From assembly GCF_000331535.1 (NCBI RefSeq), contig NZ_AMZN01000095.1, positions 1 through 64,000 on the forward strand: a DNA stretch of 64,000 nt, written 5' to 3'. Position 1 is the stretch's first letter; each line of letters opens with the position of its first letter. Source of the stretch: Fulvivirga imtechensis AK7 (GTDB taxonomy: Bacteria > Bacteroidota > Bacteroidia > Cytophagales > Cyclobacteriaceae). This document shows, piece after piece, positions 29,001 through 36,983 of the stretch. Made by a program: the position numbers and the translations under genes. The notes under the pieces were generated by a model. It saw only the letters and a program-made list of their open reading frames with translations. It had not been told where the DNA came from and searched no databases.

Positions 29001-29429
29001 AAAGCACTCGAGAAAAATATAATGCTACAGGCTGATTATGAACCAGGAAAAATTTATGCCTTAGCTGATAAAGCTGCGGTGACTCAAATAATACAAAATT
29101 TGCTATCCAATGCGATTAAATATACACAACCTGGTAAAAACATATATGTAAAAGTCGGGCAAATAAGGAATTTCTGTAGAGTAAGTGTAAAGGATGAAGG
29201 TATTGGCTTTACAGAAGAGGACAAAAGAAAGGCTTTTACTAAGTTTTCGAAATTAAGCGCCAGGCCAACAGGGGGAGAGCCTTCGACAGGACTTGGTTTA
29301 TATATAGTAAAGATGTTGGCAGAGAAAATAAGAGGAAAGTTATGGTTTGAAAGTATGAGCGGAAGAGGGAGTACTTTTTATGTCGAATTGCCTTTGTCGA
29401 TTGACAGTGAAGAGGGTGGGATCCTTTAA
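26073..29429 (+). CDS. Propeller-type sensor histidine kinase (no receiver domain)
   Basis: 1118 residues. A signal or membrane segment (SAFVFLFFSILFTEAEA) is followed by two seven-bladed regulator propellers (about 30-690; blades carry WIGT/G.G.GL.YN motifs such as DGLNKFDGYSFTAYRH). A Y_Y_Y domain (about 710-790) and one membrane helix (LWWFRLSVFIFSCGIVYLMI, about 798-817) come next, then a coiled coil. HisKA has its H-box in FAHDVIDPLMSIQ (His about 893), and HATPase_c has NLLSNAIKYT, DEGIGF and STGLGLYIVKML. The architecture is that of hybrid polymer sensors, but receiver and AraC output are absent. The response regulator at 18705 is a candidate partner. Confidence 0.92.
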   Translation: MSMCRLINNASAFVFLFFSILFTEAEAQGSYWFRNYSIEEGLSQETVNCIYQDSKGFMWFGTLDGLNKFDGYSFTAYRHSAADSSSIVGNYIVSIDEDGNGNMWILTRRGVSMWDRDQQKFRSYNVNSIKASEYTALQVDQNNTVWIGTRGDGIFLIKDDQVVHIPYMTKISEGTHKNITALYSDPLNNMWIGTEQHGLIIYNITTDSFKEYIHNPADENSISNNNIWSIYGDSKGHVWLVPIQGPLSRYDYSKDIFKEFSIYTEASDNISITQICEGYKGDFWIGTFEDGLLNYNFLTQRSTFYRPKSGNRFSIGSDLIMALYRDKMGNIWIGTSGGGVSKLSQEETLFALYQHDIFDPASLPDNSVWAIGQDRSGVVWVGTAKGLSRFYRIQGIFREFKLEGIKGSNAVVQCIYADQDDNLYVGVYHEGLKVLSKDREFVRSYKHDPGSSASLSNDDVFCITEDKYGDIWVGTWNGLNKFNKKTGEFKHYFYNNEDSGTISNNTIFSIYEDKSGTVWIGTGGGLNRYNEDNDTFTRYLADPLDSTTLSNNYVLTISEDSNGNLWIGTYGGGLNYFDRGRQVFIHYSESDGLSNNYIYGILKDAQNDLWMSTNRGISFLDVETFTFTNYDITDGLQSNEFTQGAFAKANNGDMYFGGIKGLNIINPQQVFLARTNISTQRAPLAFIDFQLFNKSVLPSPAGLLKRNINEVESITLPYQQNNFGFSFSLLNYQNVYKTNYSYMLVGFDETWNEVGNKHSASYTNIDPGEYTFKVRAAGLDGTWVERYIMVYITPPFWQLWWFRLSVFIFSCGIVYLMIRTRTSVLRKQKAHLEKVVRERTREIINQREEISFQKKEIEQQKNELEVTNDELRDKNEKLVLLNKERDEFLGIFAHDVIDPLMSIQVLGVQLRKNAVKYNGSDIENIGRRIEFNAAHISSLTSNMLKAGLIESGRINLKIERFNIIQVIKGSVVEFAQKALEKNIMLQADYEPGKIYALADKAAVTQIIQNLLSNAIKYTQPGKNIYVKVGQIRNFCRVSVKDEGIGFTEEDKRKAFTKFSKLSARPTGGEPSTGLGLYIVKMLAEKIRGKLWFESMSGRGSTFYVELPLSIDSEEGGIL

Positions 29430-29547
29430 AGATCAGAGTAAGGATAAATGTCATATAGGCTTGTTACAAACCATATTAAACTACGATTTTTAGTCGTTAT
29501 TACAGATTCTTTGTTTGAAATTTCTTGAAAAAGAGTTAAGTTATAGG

Positions 29548-29686
29548 TAGTCTTTGTAAAAAACTCTAAGTGTCTTTAAGAAAACGTTCCCACCAAAGGG
29601 TGGGACGAAGTCACAAAAGCGGAGCCCCTTGGGGAAGAGCATTTTTGGGACAAGTGTAACGCAGACATTGGCTCTTACAGACACCA
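29548..29686 (+). repeat. Palindromic element copy E
   Basis: Starts TAGTCTTTGTAAAAAACTC and ends TTGGCTCTTACAGACACCA. Inner hairpins are CCCACCAAAGGGTGGG and CCCCTTGGGG, and the conserved core is AAAAGCGGAG...GAGCATTTTTGGGAC. The direct repeat AGGTAG flanks it (29545-29550, 29686-29691). It lies between the two propeller kinase genes, ending 40 bp before the second. Confidence 0.8.
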
Positions 29687-29725
29687 GGTAGGATTCTTCC
29701 CCAAGAATTAAAGGTAAGCAAACCC

Positions 29726-32700
29726 ATGAGATCTAGTATGAATCTCTTTACTGCATCAGGTATCATTTCAAGGTTGTCGGCTTTTGTTTTTTTTACGACT
29801 GTGTGCGCCCTTTCAGAAGCACAAAATGATATATATAGGTTTGAGAAGGTTGTAGAGGTGGAAGAAGCCATTGCAGGCAAACGCATTACAGAACTCTTTT
29901 TTGACAGCAACGGATTTCTTTGGATAGGTACCACTACCGGACTGTTTAAATACAATGGCTATGAAACTGTATCTTACAAAAAGAATTCTAAAACGCGAAG
30001 CTTGCCTCATAATTATATTTTGGCCATTGAGGAACTGGAGCCGGGAAAGCTGTTGATCGGCACCTATGGAGGAGGATTATCCATACTAGATGTTGAATCA
30101 GAAACATTTGAAACTTTTATCCATAACTCAAAGCAGGGAAGCATTAGCCATAATGAAGTAAATGATATACATAAAACAAAAAATGGGACTATTTGGGTTG
30201 CTACTTCTGGTGGTTTAAATAAATATAACAAGTCCGATAGTACGTTCAAAAAATATCAATTTCGACCGCATAATACAGAAGCTGTCAATGGGGATGAAAT
30301 TTATAAGATATTTGAAGATAATGAGGAAAATTTCTGGCTGGCTGTAAATGGTGGGCTTGTTAAGTTTAACCCTGACATGGGGTCATTTACGACTTACCGG
30401 GCAGCACCGAAAGGCTCACGGAGAATAACTGAGATCATTCAGGATGATAGTGGGGTTATTTGGATCACATATGGACAAGGGTTGTACAGGTTGCAATCGG
30501 ATTCTTTTGAGAAGCACCTTGGTGAGTACGAGATTTATCGTATGGAAAAGGATAGCCGCGGTATGCTTTGGATGACTTCCAATAGAGGGCTAATAGAATA
30601 TGATCCTGTTACAGATCGTAAAATTGCTATTTATGCAGAGGATGAAAACATAAGGGGGGTGTATCTTGACCGGTCCGATCTGCTTTGGTTTTGGTCGAAA
30701 GGAATATTGAATAAAATGGACCTTCATGACAGTAATATTTTCTATTATCCGGTAAAGTCAATCAATGCTATTTATGAAACTGAAGATAAAGTCTGGATAG
30801 GAACCAATACTGGTATCTCATATTTAGACATAAACAGTCACTCAGTTCAAAAAGTCAATTTTCCCGAAAAACCTATATGTACTTTGTTCAGACGTGATCA
30901 GCAAATCTGGTCTGGCTGTTACAGAGGATTGTTTGTTTTAGATCTGGAAAAGGAAACCGTAAAACAGTATCACGTGGACCCTCAAAATAGAAGCGGTAGT
31001 ATCAATGATAATGCAATTCAGGATGTATTGATGGATGGAGACGGTACAATTTGGGTTGGAACCTGGAATGGAGGGTTAAACAGGTATCGGGAAGACTCAG
31101 ATAATTTTACAAGTTTTAATGCCGCTAACAGTGACCTTAATCACAATAACCTCACCCAAATTTTCGAATATTCGAAAGATTTGCTTTGGATAGCTACCTT
31201 TGGTGGAGGGATAAACATTTTCGATAAGAATGTGAATGAATTTGTTGGCTATCATCTGTCTGATACAGCGGTCAACACCATAAGTAGCAACTACGTTATT
31301 AAAATATATGAAGATAGCCATTCAAACATTTGGATAGGTACCATTGAAGGTCTGGATAAGTTTAATAGGGAAACAGCTTTATTTGAACGTTTTGCTATTC
31401 ACACCTATGTTAGAGATATTATAGAGGACCTACATGGAAACCTTTGGATCGTTACCAATGAAGATGGCATTTTTAAATACAATTCAAAATCTGATCAGTT
31501 TAATCGTTATGATGAATTCGGAGGTGTTGACACCAAACCAATGGATGCGTGTTGGAGGGACAAAAATGGGAACTTGTATTTTGGAGGAGACGAGGGTCTT
31601 GTTATTTTTAATCCCGACAGTGTCGTATATAATGACTATGTACCCCCTGTAATTGTATCTAATTTCGAAATTTTTCATCAAAAACAGAAGCTTGCAGAAT
31701 TTTATAATACTACTGGGTCTGGAAGTTCAATCTCAGATAAGAGTATTATTCTGCCATACGATAAAAACACGTTCTCATTTGAGTTTGCAGCACTCGAGTT
31801 CCGATCACCACAAAAAATACAGTATGCATATAAACTGGAAAATTTTAATGATGACTGGATTCTAACCGATGCAAAGCATAGAGTTGCCACATATACAAAT
31901 GTGGATCCGGGTGCGTATAAACTTAGGATAAAAACCATGAATACTTCAGGGGTGTGGAATGACAATGAAACAACACTGGCCGTAATCATCAATCCGCCAT
32001 TTTGGAAGACTGGCTGGTTTATCGTTTCAATGGTTGCATCAGCCATTGGCCTGGTTTTAGCCGTTGACAGATATCGTTTAAAAACCTTAAGAATGAGGAA
32101 GGCAGAACTTGAAAGTGAAGTAGCTGCCCGTACAAAAATGCTGGATCGCCAGGCCAGGCAACTAAAGGAGTTGGATGAGTCAAAGTCCAGATTGTTTGCA
32201 AATATTTCTCATGAATTCAGAACCCCACTTACCATATTGATGAATTTGATCAACAAGCAAATAACACACAAGCACCAACCGCCAGCCTTAAAAGATAGCT
32301 TCACGATGATGCGGAATGCGAAAAATTTGCTACTCCTCATTAACCAATTACTTGATCTTTCGAAGCTTGAATCCGGCAAATTAAAACTTGAAGCCTCACA
32401 GGGAGATCTTGTTAACTTTACAAAAAAGATCGTTAGCCAATTCGAGCCCTTGGCGTATGAAAAGAACATACTGATCGAATTTAATGGGTCAAAACTTGAT
32501 TTTAGAGTGGAAGAGCCTCCTGTCATACTGTTCTTTGACAAGGATAAGATCTATAAAACAGTATCAAATCTGGTGTCAAATGCTGTGAAGTTTACACCGG
32601 ATAATGAGCGGATAATCGTGGAAGTAGCAGAGGAGGCAATGTATGCAATTATCCGGGTGACAAATACCGGGGTTGGTATACCACAAGATAAACTCGACCA

Positions 32701-33436
32701 ATTGTTTGACAGGTTTTACCAAAGCAATACGTCCGATATTAACCTGAAAAATGAAGGAACAGGAATAGGGCTTGCCCTGGTGAAGGAATTGATGGAGCTG
32801 CATATGGGAGGCGTGAGTGTTAAAAGTGAGAACAGTAGCGTTACGTTTGAAGTTAAGTTACAAATGAATTCTGACTACTTGTCTGAGGAGGAGATAATAG
32901 ATCAGGATATGGGGCAGTTAATAGAAAAGCAGATATTCAAATGGTCGGACAGAGAGTACTACGAAGCAAAGGAGTATCTGAATGAAGCAAAAAACAAGGA
33001 TGCTTTAGAAGAGATAGTTCAGAGAGGTGTAAAGCCTTACGTGCTATTGGTAGAGGATAATTATGAACTACTGCAAACCACTAAAAATATACTAATTAAT
33101 GAGTATCACGTGTTGGAGGCAAAGACGGGTACAGAAGGATATGAGATGGCAACACAGTTAATCCCAGATGTGGTCATCAGTGACGTTATGATGCCAGGTA
33201 TGAATGGTTATGAACTGTGTGAAAAACTAAAGACAAATGGTCGGACAAGGCATATTCCAATCATCATACTTACCGCCAAAGTGAGTGTTGAGGATGAATT
33301 AAAGGCTTTCCAGGTGCAAGCTGATGCATATATAACCAAACCTTTTAATGAAAGAGAGCTAAGGTTAAGAATTAAGGCGCTGATAAATGAAAGGGAAAAT
33401 GCCAGGATACATGGTTTGAGAGCTAAAAACCAATAG
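29726..33436 (+). CDS. Propeller-type hybrid sensor kinase with receiver domain
   Basis: 1236 residues. The signal segment SRLSAFVFFTTVCALSEA is followed by regulator propellers (about 40-650; blades such as ITELFFDSNGFLWIGTTTGL), Y_Y_Y (about 670-750) and a membrane helix (GWFIVSMVASAIGLVLAVDR). HisKA has the canonical H-box FANISHEFRTPL (His about 830), HATPase_c has NLVSNAVKFT and GVGIPQDKLDQLFDRF, and the C-terminal receiver has phospho-Asp in PDVVISDVMMPGMNG and Lys in ITKPF. No AraC HTH follows, so the output must pass to another protein. It probably senses a polysaccharide or other polymer. Palindromic copy E lies just upstream. Confidence 0.93.
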   Translation: MRSSMNLFTASGIISRLSAFVFFTTVCALSEAQNDIYRFEKVVEVEEAIAGKRITELFFDSNGFLWIGTTTGLFKYNGYETVSYKKNSKTRSLPHNYILAIEELEPGKLLIGTYGGGLSILDVESETFETFIHNSKQGSISHNEVNDIHKTKNGTIWVATSGGLNKYNKSDSTFKKYQFRPHNTEAVNGDEIYKIFEDNEENFWLAVNGGLVKFNPDMGSFTTYRAAPKGSRRITEIIQDDSGVIWITYGQGLYRLQSDSFEKHLGEYEIYRMEKDSRGMLWMTSNRGLIEYDPVTDRKIAIYAEDENIRGVYLDRSDLLWFWSKGILNKMDLHDSNIFYYPVKSINAIYETEDKVWIGTNTGISYLDINSHSVQKVNFPEKPICTLFRRDQQIWSGCYRGLFVLDLEKETVKQYHVDPQNRSGSINDNAIQDVLMDGDGTIWVGTWNGGLNRYREDSDNFTSFNAANSDLNHNNLTQIFEYSKDLLWIATFGGGINIFDKNVNEFVGYHLSDTAVNTISSNYVIKIYEDSHSNIWIGTIEGLDKFNRETALFERFAIHTYVRDIIEDLHGNLWIVTNEDGIFKYNSKSDQFNRYDEFGGVDTKPMDACWRDKNGNLYFGGDEGLVIFNPDSVVYNDYVPPVIVSNFEIFHQKQKLAEFYNTTGSGSSISDKSIILPYDKNTFSFEFAALEFRSPQKIQYAYKLENFNDDWILTDAKHRVATYTNVDPGAYKLRIKTMNTSGVWNDNETTLAVIINPPFWKTGWFIVSMVASAIGLVLAVDRYRLKTLRMRKAELESEVAARTKMLDRQARQLKELDESKSRLFANISHEFRTPLTILMNLINKQITHKHQPPALKDSFTMMRNAKNLLLLINQLLDLSKLESGKLKLEASQGDLVNFTKKIVSQFEPLAYEKNILIEFNGSKLDFRVEEPPVILFFDKDKIYKTVSNLVSNAVKFTPDNERIIVEVAEEAMYAIIRVTNTGVGIPQDKLDQLFDRFYQSNTSDINLKNEGTGIGLALVKELMELHMGGVSVKSENSSVTFEVKLQMNSDYLSEEEIIDQDMGQLIEKQIFKWSDREYYEAKEYLNEAKNKDALEEIVQRGVKPYVLLVEDNYELLQTTKNILINEYHVLEAKTGTEGYEMATQLIPDVVISDVMMPGMNGYELCEKLKTNGRTRHIPIIILTAKVSVEDELKAFQVQADAYITKPFNERELRLRIKALINERENARIHGLRAKNQ

Positions 33437-33473
33437 AGTTTGAGGACTGAACTTTGAGCTCTATTCAAGCATT

Positions 33474-34409
33474 TTATGCTACATATTTTGAGCCGGTGAG
33501 AGGAGTTGTTAATGTTTCTGAATTCTGCTCTTCTAATTCTATTTCCCTTTCAGCTTTGGATAAGGCGGCACAAAGTTCACTAATTTCATTACTAAGCCGG
33601 AAGAGCATATCATCAAGTTCTTCTTTATTTTTATAGCCATTATTTTTCACCAGGTATTGTAAGCCCATGATTCTGGCGAGGGGCGCTTTGATCTCATGAG
33701 ATATCACATCAGCATAAATGAGCAATTTATTATTTCTGGTATACAGTTTTTGAGTTTTTTCTGCAAGATTACTTCTGAGAACTGCATTAAGCTCATTAAC
33801 CTGCCTGTTTGACATCAGAAGCTTTGCGTTGAGACTATTTATTTTATTTAAGGCGTGCTTAGAGGTAGCCATATAGTATCCCAGGCTAAGGAGTATCAGG
33901 ATCCACATCAATACCAAAGGAGCTTTATATGAAATGTACTCATCAAGAACGAAATCAATTTCAGGTTTTTCAGAAGCTACTAGTAGCAGCATTTTATCAT
34001 ATACCAGCATATATATAAAGCTTAGTCCGATGAGTATGTGAAATTTGGTTTTACTGTATGAGGTTGAAAACAATAGTAAAATTACAATCAGAACATATAT
34101 GGGAGCATAATTAAAGCCTAAGAACAACCCGTCATTTGGACCTGTTGAAAGTTCTGCGATGGGTATAATTGCCGGCCCCACGATTAAGTAGTACCTGTTG
34201 AAAGAAATGCATTTTGGACTTGACACAATATAGGTTACAGTAAGAATGGCGGAAAAGATAGTTATGATACCGCATAACTTCACTTCTCCATCTATCATGT
34301 AAAGAAAGGCTAAAATGATATGAGCTATAATACTTACTAAGGATACATACCTGATAAGTAAAACAGTGGTTTTGGATAGTTCCGTTTGGGAGAATAGTTT
34401 AATTGCCAT
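33474..34409 (-). CDS. Membrane protein with histidine-kinase dimerisation domain but no ATPase domain
   Basis: 311 residues. Six predicted membrane helices (about 20-185; e.g. VSLVSIIAHIILAFLYMI, APIYVLIVILLLFSTSYS, APLVLMWILILLSLGYYMA) lead into a coiled coil and a HisKA-like H-box, YADVISHEIKAPLARIMGLQ (His about 240). The protein then ends after one more helix (LDDMLFRLSNEISELCAALS) and a short tail. N-box and G-boxes are absent, and the stop is followed directly by the convergent kinase gene. It is either a natural DHp-only protein (phosphotransfer, dimer partner or decoy for neighbouring kinases) or a kinase that lost its 3' half. Confidence 0.8.
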   Translation of the reverse strand: MAIKLFSQTELSKTTVLLIRYVSLVSIIAHIILAFLYMIDGEVKLCGIITIFSAILTVTYIVSSPKCISFNRYYLIVGPAIIPIAELSTGPNDGLFLGFNYAPIYVLIVILLLFSTSYSKTKFHILIGLSFIYMLVYDKMLLLVASEKPEIDFVLDEYISYKAPLVLMWILILLSLGYYMATSKHALNKINSLNAKLLMSNRQVNELNAVLRSNLAEKTQKLYTRNNKLLIYADVISHEIKAPLARIMGLQYLVKNNGYKNKEELDDMLFRLSNEISELCAALSKAEREIELEEQNSETLTTPLTGSKYVA

Positions 34410-35143
34410 TTACAACCGCTATAGCGCCTTTCTTCAAACTGTAAATTTTGCATATTAAGTGAATTTATATGGGTAAATAATTCCCAAAAACGTGTAAATA
34501 ACTGACGGATAGTCTTTTAAATTAATGTGCGTTGAAATATAGAATGCTTAAAAGTAGAATCCACTTCGTAAGGTTCTTCATTCTTTAAAAATAATGAGTA
34601 CGACAAGGCTTCGATCGTCAAGGATGAATAATAGGCAGTACGCAAAAGCAGTAGGCAAAAAATGGAGCGAGTAATAGTCGAAGTTCTTTAATGATGCACT
34701 TCGGTCTCAATAACAATGCTAATACATACCCGGAATTTTATAACACACATTTTTGATCCATAGCACAAGGTACATTACATTTTTTACCAGTAATTGGGAG
34801 ATTTATCAATGTCTGTCCATCATAGATATGCGAATTTGGACCCGAGTTTCAATGTAAGCTCTTCCCTGATAATTTCTATAGCGAAATTCTTTTTTGCGAA
34901 GAGGAGTCTACACTCCTTATAGAGATACAGGGGTATTAGCATAAGTGGATAGGAAGTCGTAGAGTTGACGGAGGTTCTTATCTGGAAGTAGGGTAGACCT
35001 TTCGGTATTTAAAAACTCTTTTGTCAGACTCTGCGGCTTTACCTGTGTTCAGCACATCATTTTTCAATCCTGTCAGGTTGGCTTTCAAATATGGATTGGC
35101 TTTAGTTACGAACAGAAAGTAATCAACTAAAACCTTTAATATC
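34410..35143. other. Gene-free stretch of 734 bp
   Basis: No convincing gene on either strand. AGGAGT-CTAC-ACTCCT (around 34903-34918) is a small perfect hairpin. The last 40 bp before the next gene (GTAATCAACTAAAACC) resemble leaders of the two Rhs tip genes (ATCAACTGMAAG). Confidence 0.6.
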
Positions 35144-36760
35144 ATGAAAACCAAAAATCTATTCTTTAGTATTTTAATTATTTTCCTAGGCGCTTTGCAA
35201 GCCTGTAAACAGGACGATGACCTCCTGTTAGCCTCAACTTCTACTGAATCTGTTTCCACGCAGACAGTGAGTATGCCGGCGGGTTTTATTGCAGCGCCTG
35301 TTTGTGAGCCATCAGGTTCGGGCGCAGTATTTGAAGTGGGTCCCGGGAAAGCGTACGAAAATATCATAGACGTGCCTTTTGAAAACCTTGGTCCCGGGGA
35401 TGTAGTTAAAATTTACGCCAAACCGGATCCATATTATGAAAGGATCATTTTAACAACGGCCAGGGGCACAGCCGGGAACCCAGTCTGTATTTGCGGAGTT
35501 CCTGATGGCAATGGCAACTTGCCTGTTCTGGATGGTACAAATGCAGCAGTGCGTCCTGTAAATGTTAATACGTACTTTAATGATATAACAGCTTACCTGG
35601 GCGTGATTGTGATAGCTAACGAATGGGATAATCATCCCGAACATATCCAGGTTAAAAACCTCATAATACAGGGTGCCCATCAATATAGTAATGATGGTAA
35701 TCAGAAGTATAAAGTAATGGGTACCTCTACTTTGGAACCTTACAGTCCCGGTGCAGCAGGAATTTGGATGAGAGGAACGGATATAGAAGTGTCAAATTGT
35801 ATTATTCAGGAAAATGGCAATGGTGTTTTTGGTGCCTATAACGGCCCTGAAAATCCACTGACCAATGTTAAATTGTACAACAATGTGATCAGGAACAATG
35901 GTACATACGGAGGGTACAGACATCACAATGTCTATCTTGAGGCTGATAGTCTTATAGTAAAGGGCAATCTGATTGGTCCGATCAGGGATGGGTCGCTGGG
36001 CATTAACTTAAAGAGCCGCAGTGCGGGTGAAGTAGTGATGTATAATAAACTGCAGGGTCCTGCTTCAAGGCATTTTGATTTTGTGGAGTCTCAGAATGGT
36101 TACGACTGGCTGGCGCAAAAGGCATCATTCAGGAGGACAATTGTAGCTGGAAACATAGTAGTGGGCGTTGAAGGGGGAGCAGGAAATATCTTACATTATG
36201 GTGGGGATGGAGATAATACAACGCCCTCAGATGACTTGAGGCAGGGAACCATATATGCCTATAATAATACTTTTCTGCTGCGAGGGTATTATTTAACCGG
36301 AGATCCTGATGCAGTATGGAGACAAAGCTTTACAGACCTGAACACGTGTAACGAGAAGCTGTATGCTTTTAACAACATATGGGCCTATCATAACCCGCGC
36401 CCCGATGAGACCAGTGATACCAACATCACCATTTTCAGGTACAGAGGTGTAGTGGACCATTTTTCTCACAACCTGGTAGCGAAGGCTACCAACGCCTGGT
36501 ACAATGATAAGACAGACGGAGATCCGTGTCTGCAGGGTTATGACTTTGCTACCTTACAGGCAGCTATGGCCAGCAACTCCGATCTCAGTTTTGTAGATCT
36601 CGACAACGATGACTTGCACCTGGCTGCCGGCTCGGTAGCCATTGATGCGGGGGTGACCGTTCCGGTGGGACTACCAGCTATTGATCATCAGTTTGTTATG
36701 CCAAATAGCCTGGAAGAAAGGCATGGCTGCAGCTTGGATATTGGGGCGTACGAGTTGTAG
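35144..36760 (+). CDS. Right-handed beta-helix surface lipoprotein
   Basis: 538 residues. A lipoprotein signal (FFSILIIFLGALQAC, lipobox LQAC) is followed by KQDDDLL, an acidic +2/+3 region common in Bacteroidota surface lipoproteins. The body has parallel beta-helix repeats (IEVSNCIIQENGNGVFGAYN; VKLYNNVIRNNGTYGGYRHH; LIVKGNLIGPIRDGSLGINL) in the style of pectate-lyase/NosD-like folds. The C-terminus CSLDIGAYEL is the usual end for this class. No catalytic residues can be assigned by eye. Sugar binding or cleavage would be typical. Confidence 0.85.
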   Translation: MKTKNLFFSILIIFLGALQACKQDDDLLLASTSTESVSTQTVSMPAGFIAAPVCEPSGSGAVFEVGPGKAYENIIDVPFENLGPGDVVKIYAKPDPYYERIILTTARGTAGNPVCICGVPDGNGNLPVLDGTNAAVRPVNVNTYFNDITAYLGVIVIANEWDNHPEHIQVKNLIIQGAHQYSNDGNQKYKVMGTSTLEPYSPGAAGIWMRGTDIEVSNCIIQENGNGVFGAYNGPENPLTNVKLYNNVIRNNGTYGGYRHHNVYLEADSLIVKGNLIGPIRDGSLGINLKSRSAGEVVMYNKLQGPASRHFDFVESQNGYDWLAQKASFRRTIVAGNIVVGVEGGAGNILHYGGDGDNTTPSDDLRQGTIYAYNNTFLLRGYYLTGDPDAVWRQSFTDLNTCNEKLYAFNNIWAYHNPRPDETSDTNITIFRYRGVVDHFSHNLVAKATNAWYNDKTDGDPCLQGYDFATLQAAMASNSDLSFVDLDNDDLHLAAGSVAIDAGVTVPVGLPAIDHQFVMPNSLEERHGCSLDIGAYEL

Positions 36761-36983
36761 TGCTTAATTATGGAGTTGTTTGAGATTCAACTGGATCCGG
36801 AGGGAAACATGAGTGATGTAAGGCCGCTGACTTTCGCAGGCAACTCCATTCTTTCTTTATTGTTTATCTGGAGGCACGCTACAGATTTTACAAGCCTGAG
36901 GGAAAAATCTCCCGATCATACTGCACCCTCCTTCCTACCTTGCGATTGATTATGCCTTTTAAAATATTATCAACTGCAAAGCA

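Noticed and set aside
34978-35130. Minus-strand frame ending VFKYRKVYPTSR
   Set aside because: Possible C-terminal fragment of a lost gene, but the rest overlaps the beta-helix gene antisense and no family is recognised.
36761-36983. Possible paired half-site operator before tip 1
   Set aside because: No TTACCTG pair with the right spacing. CCTGAGGGAAAAATCTCCC is only loosely similar.
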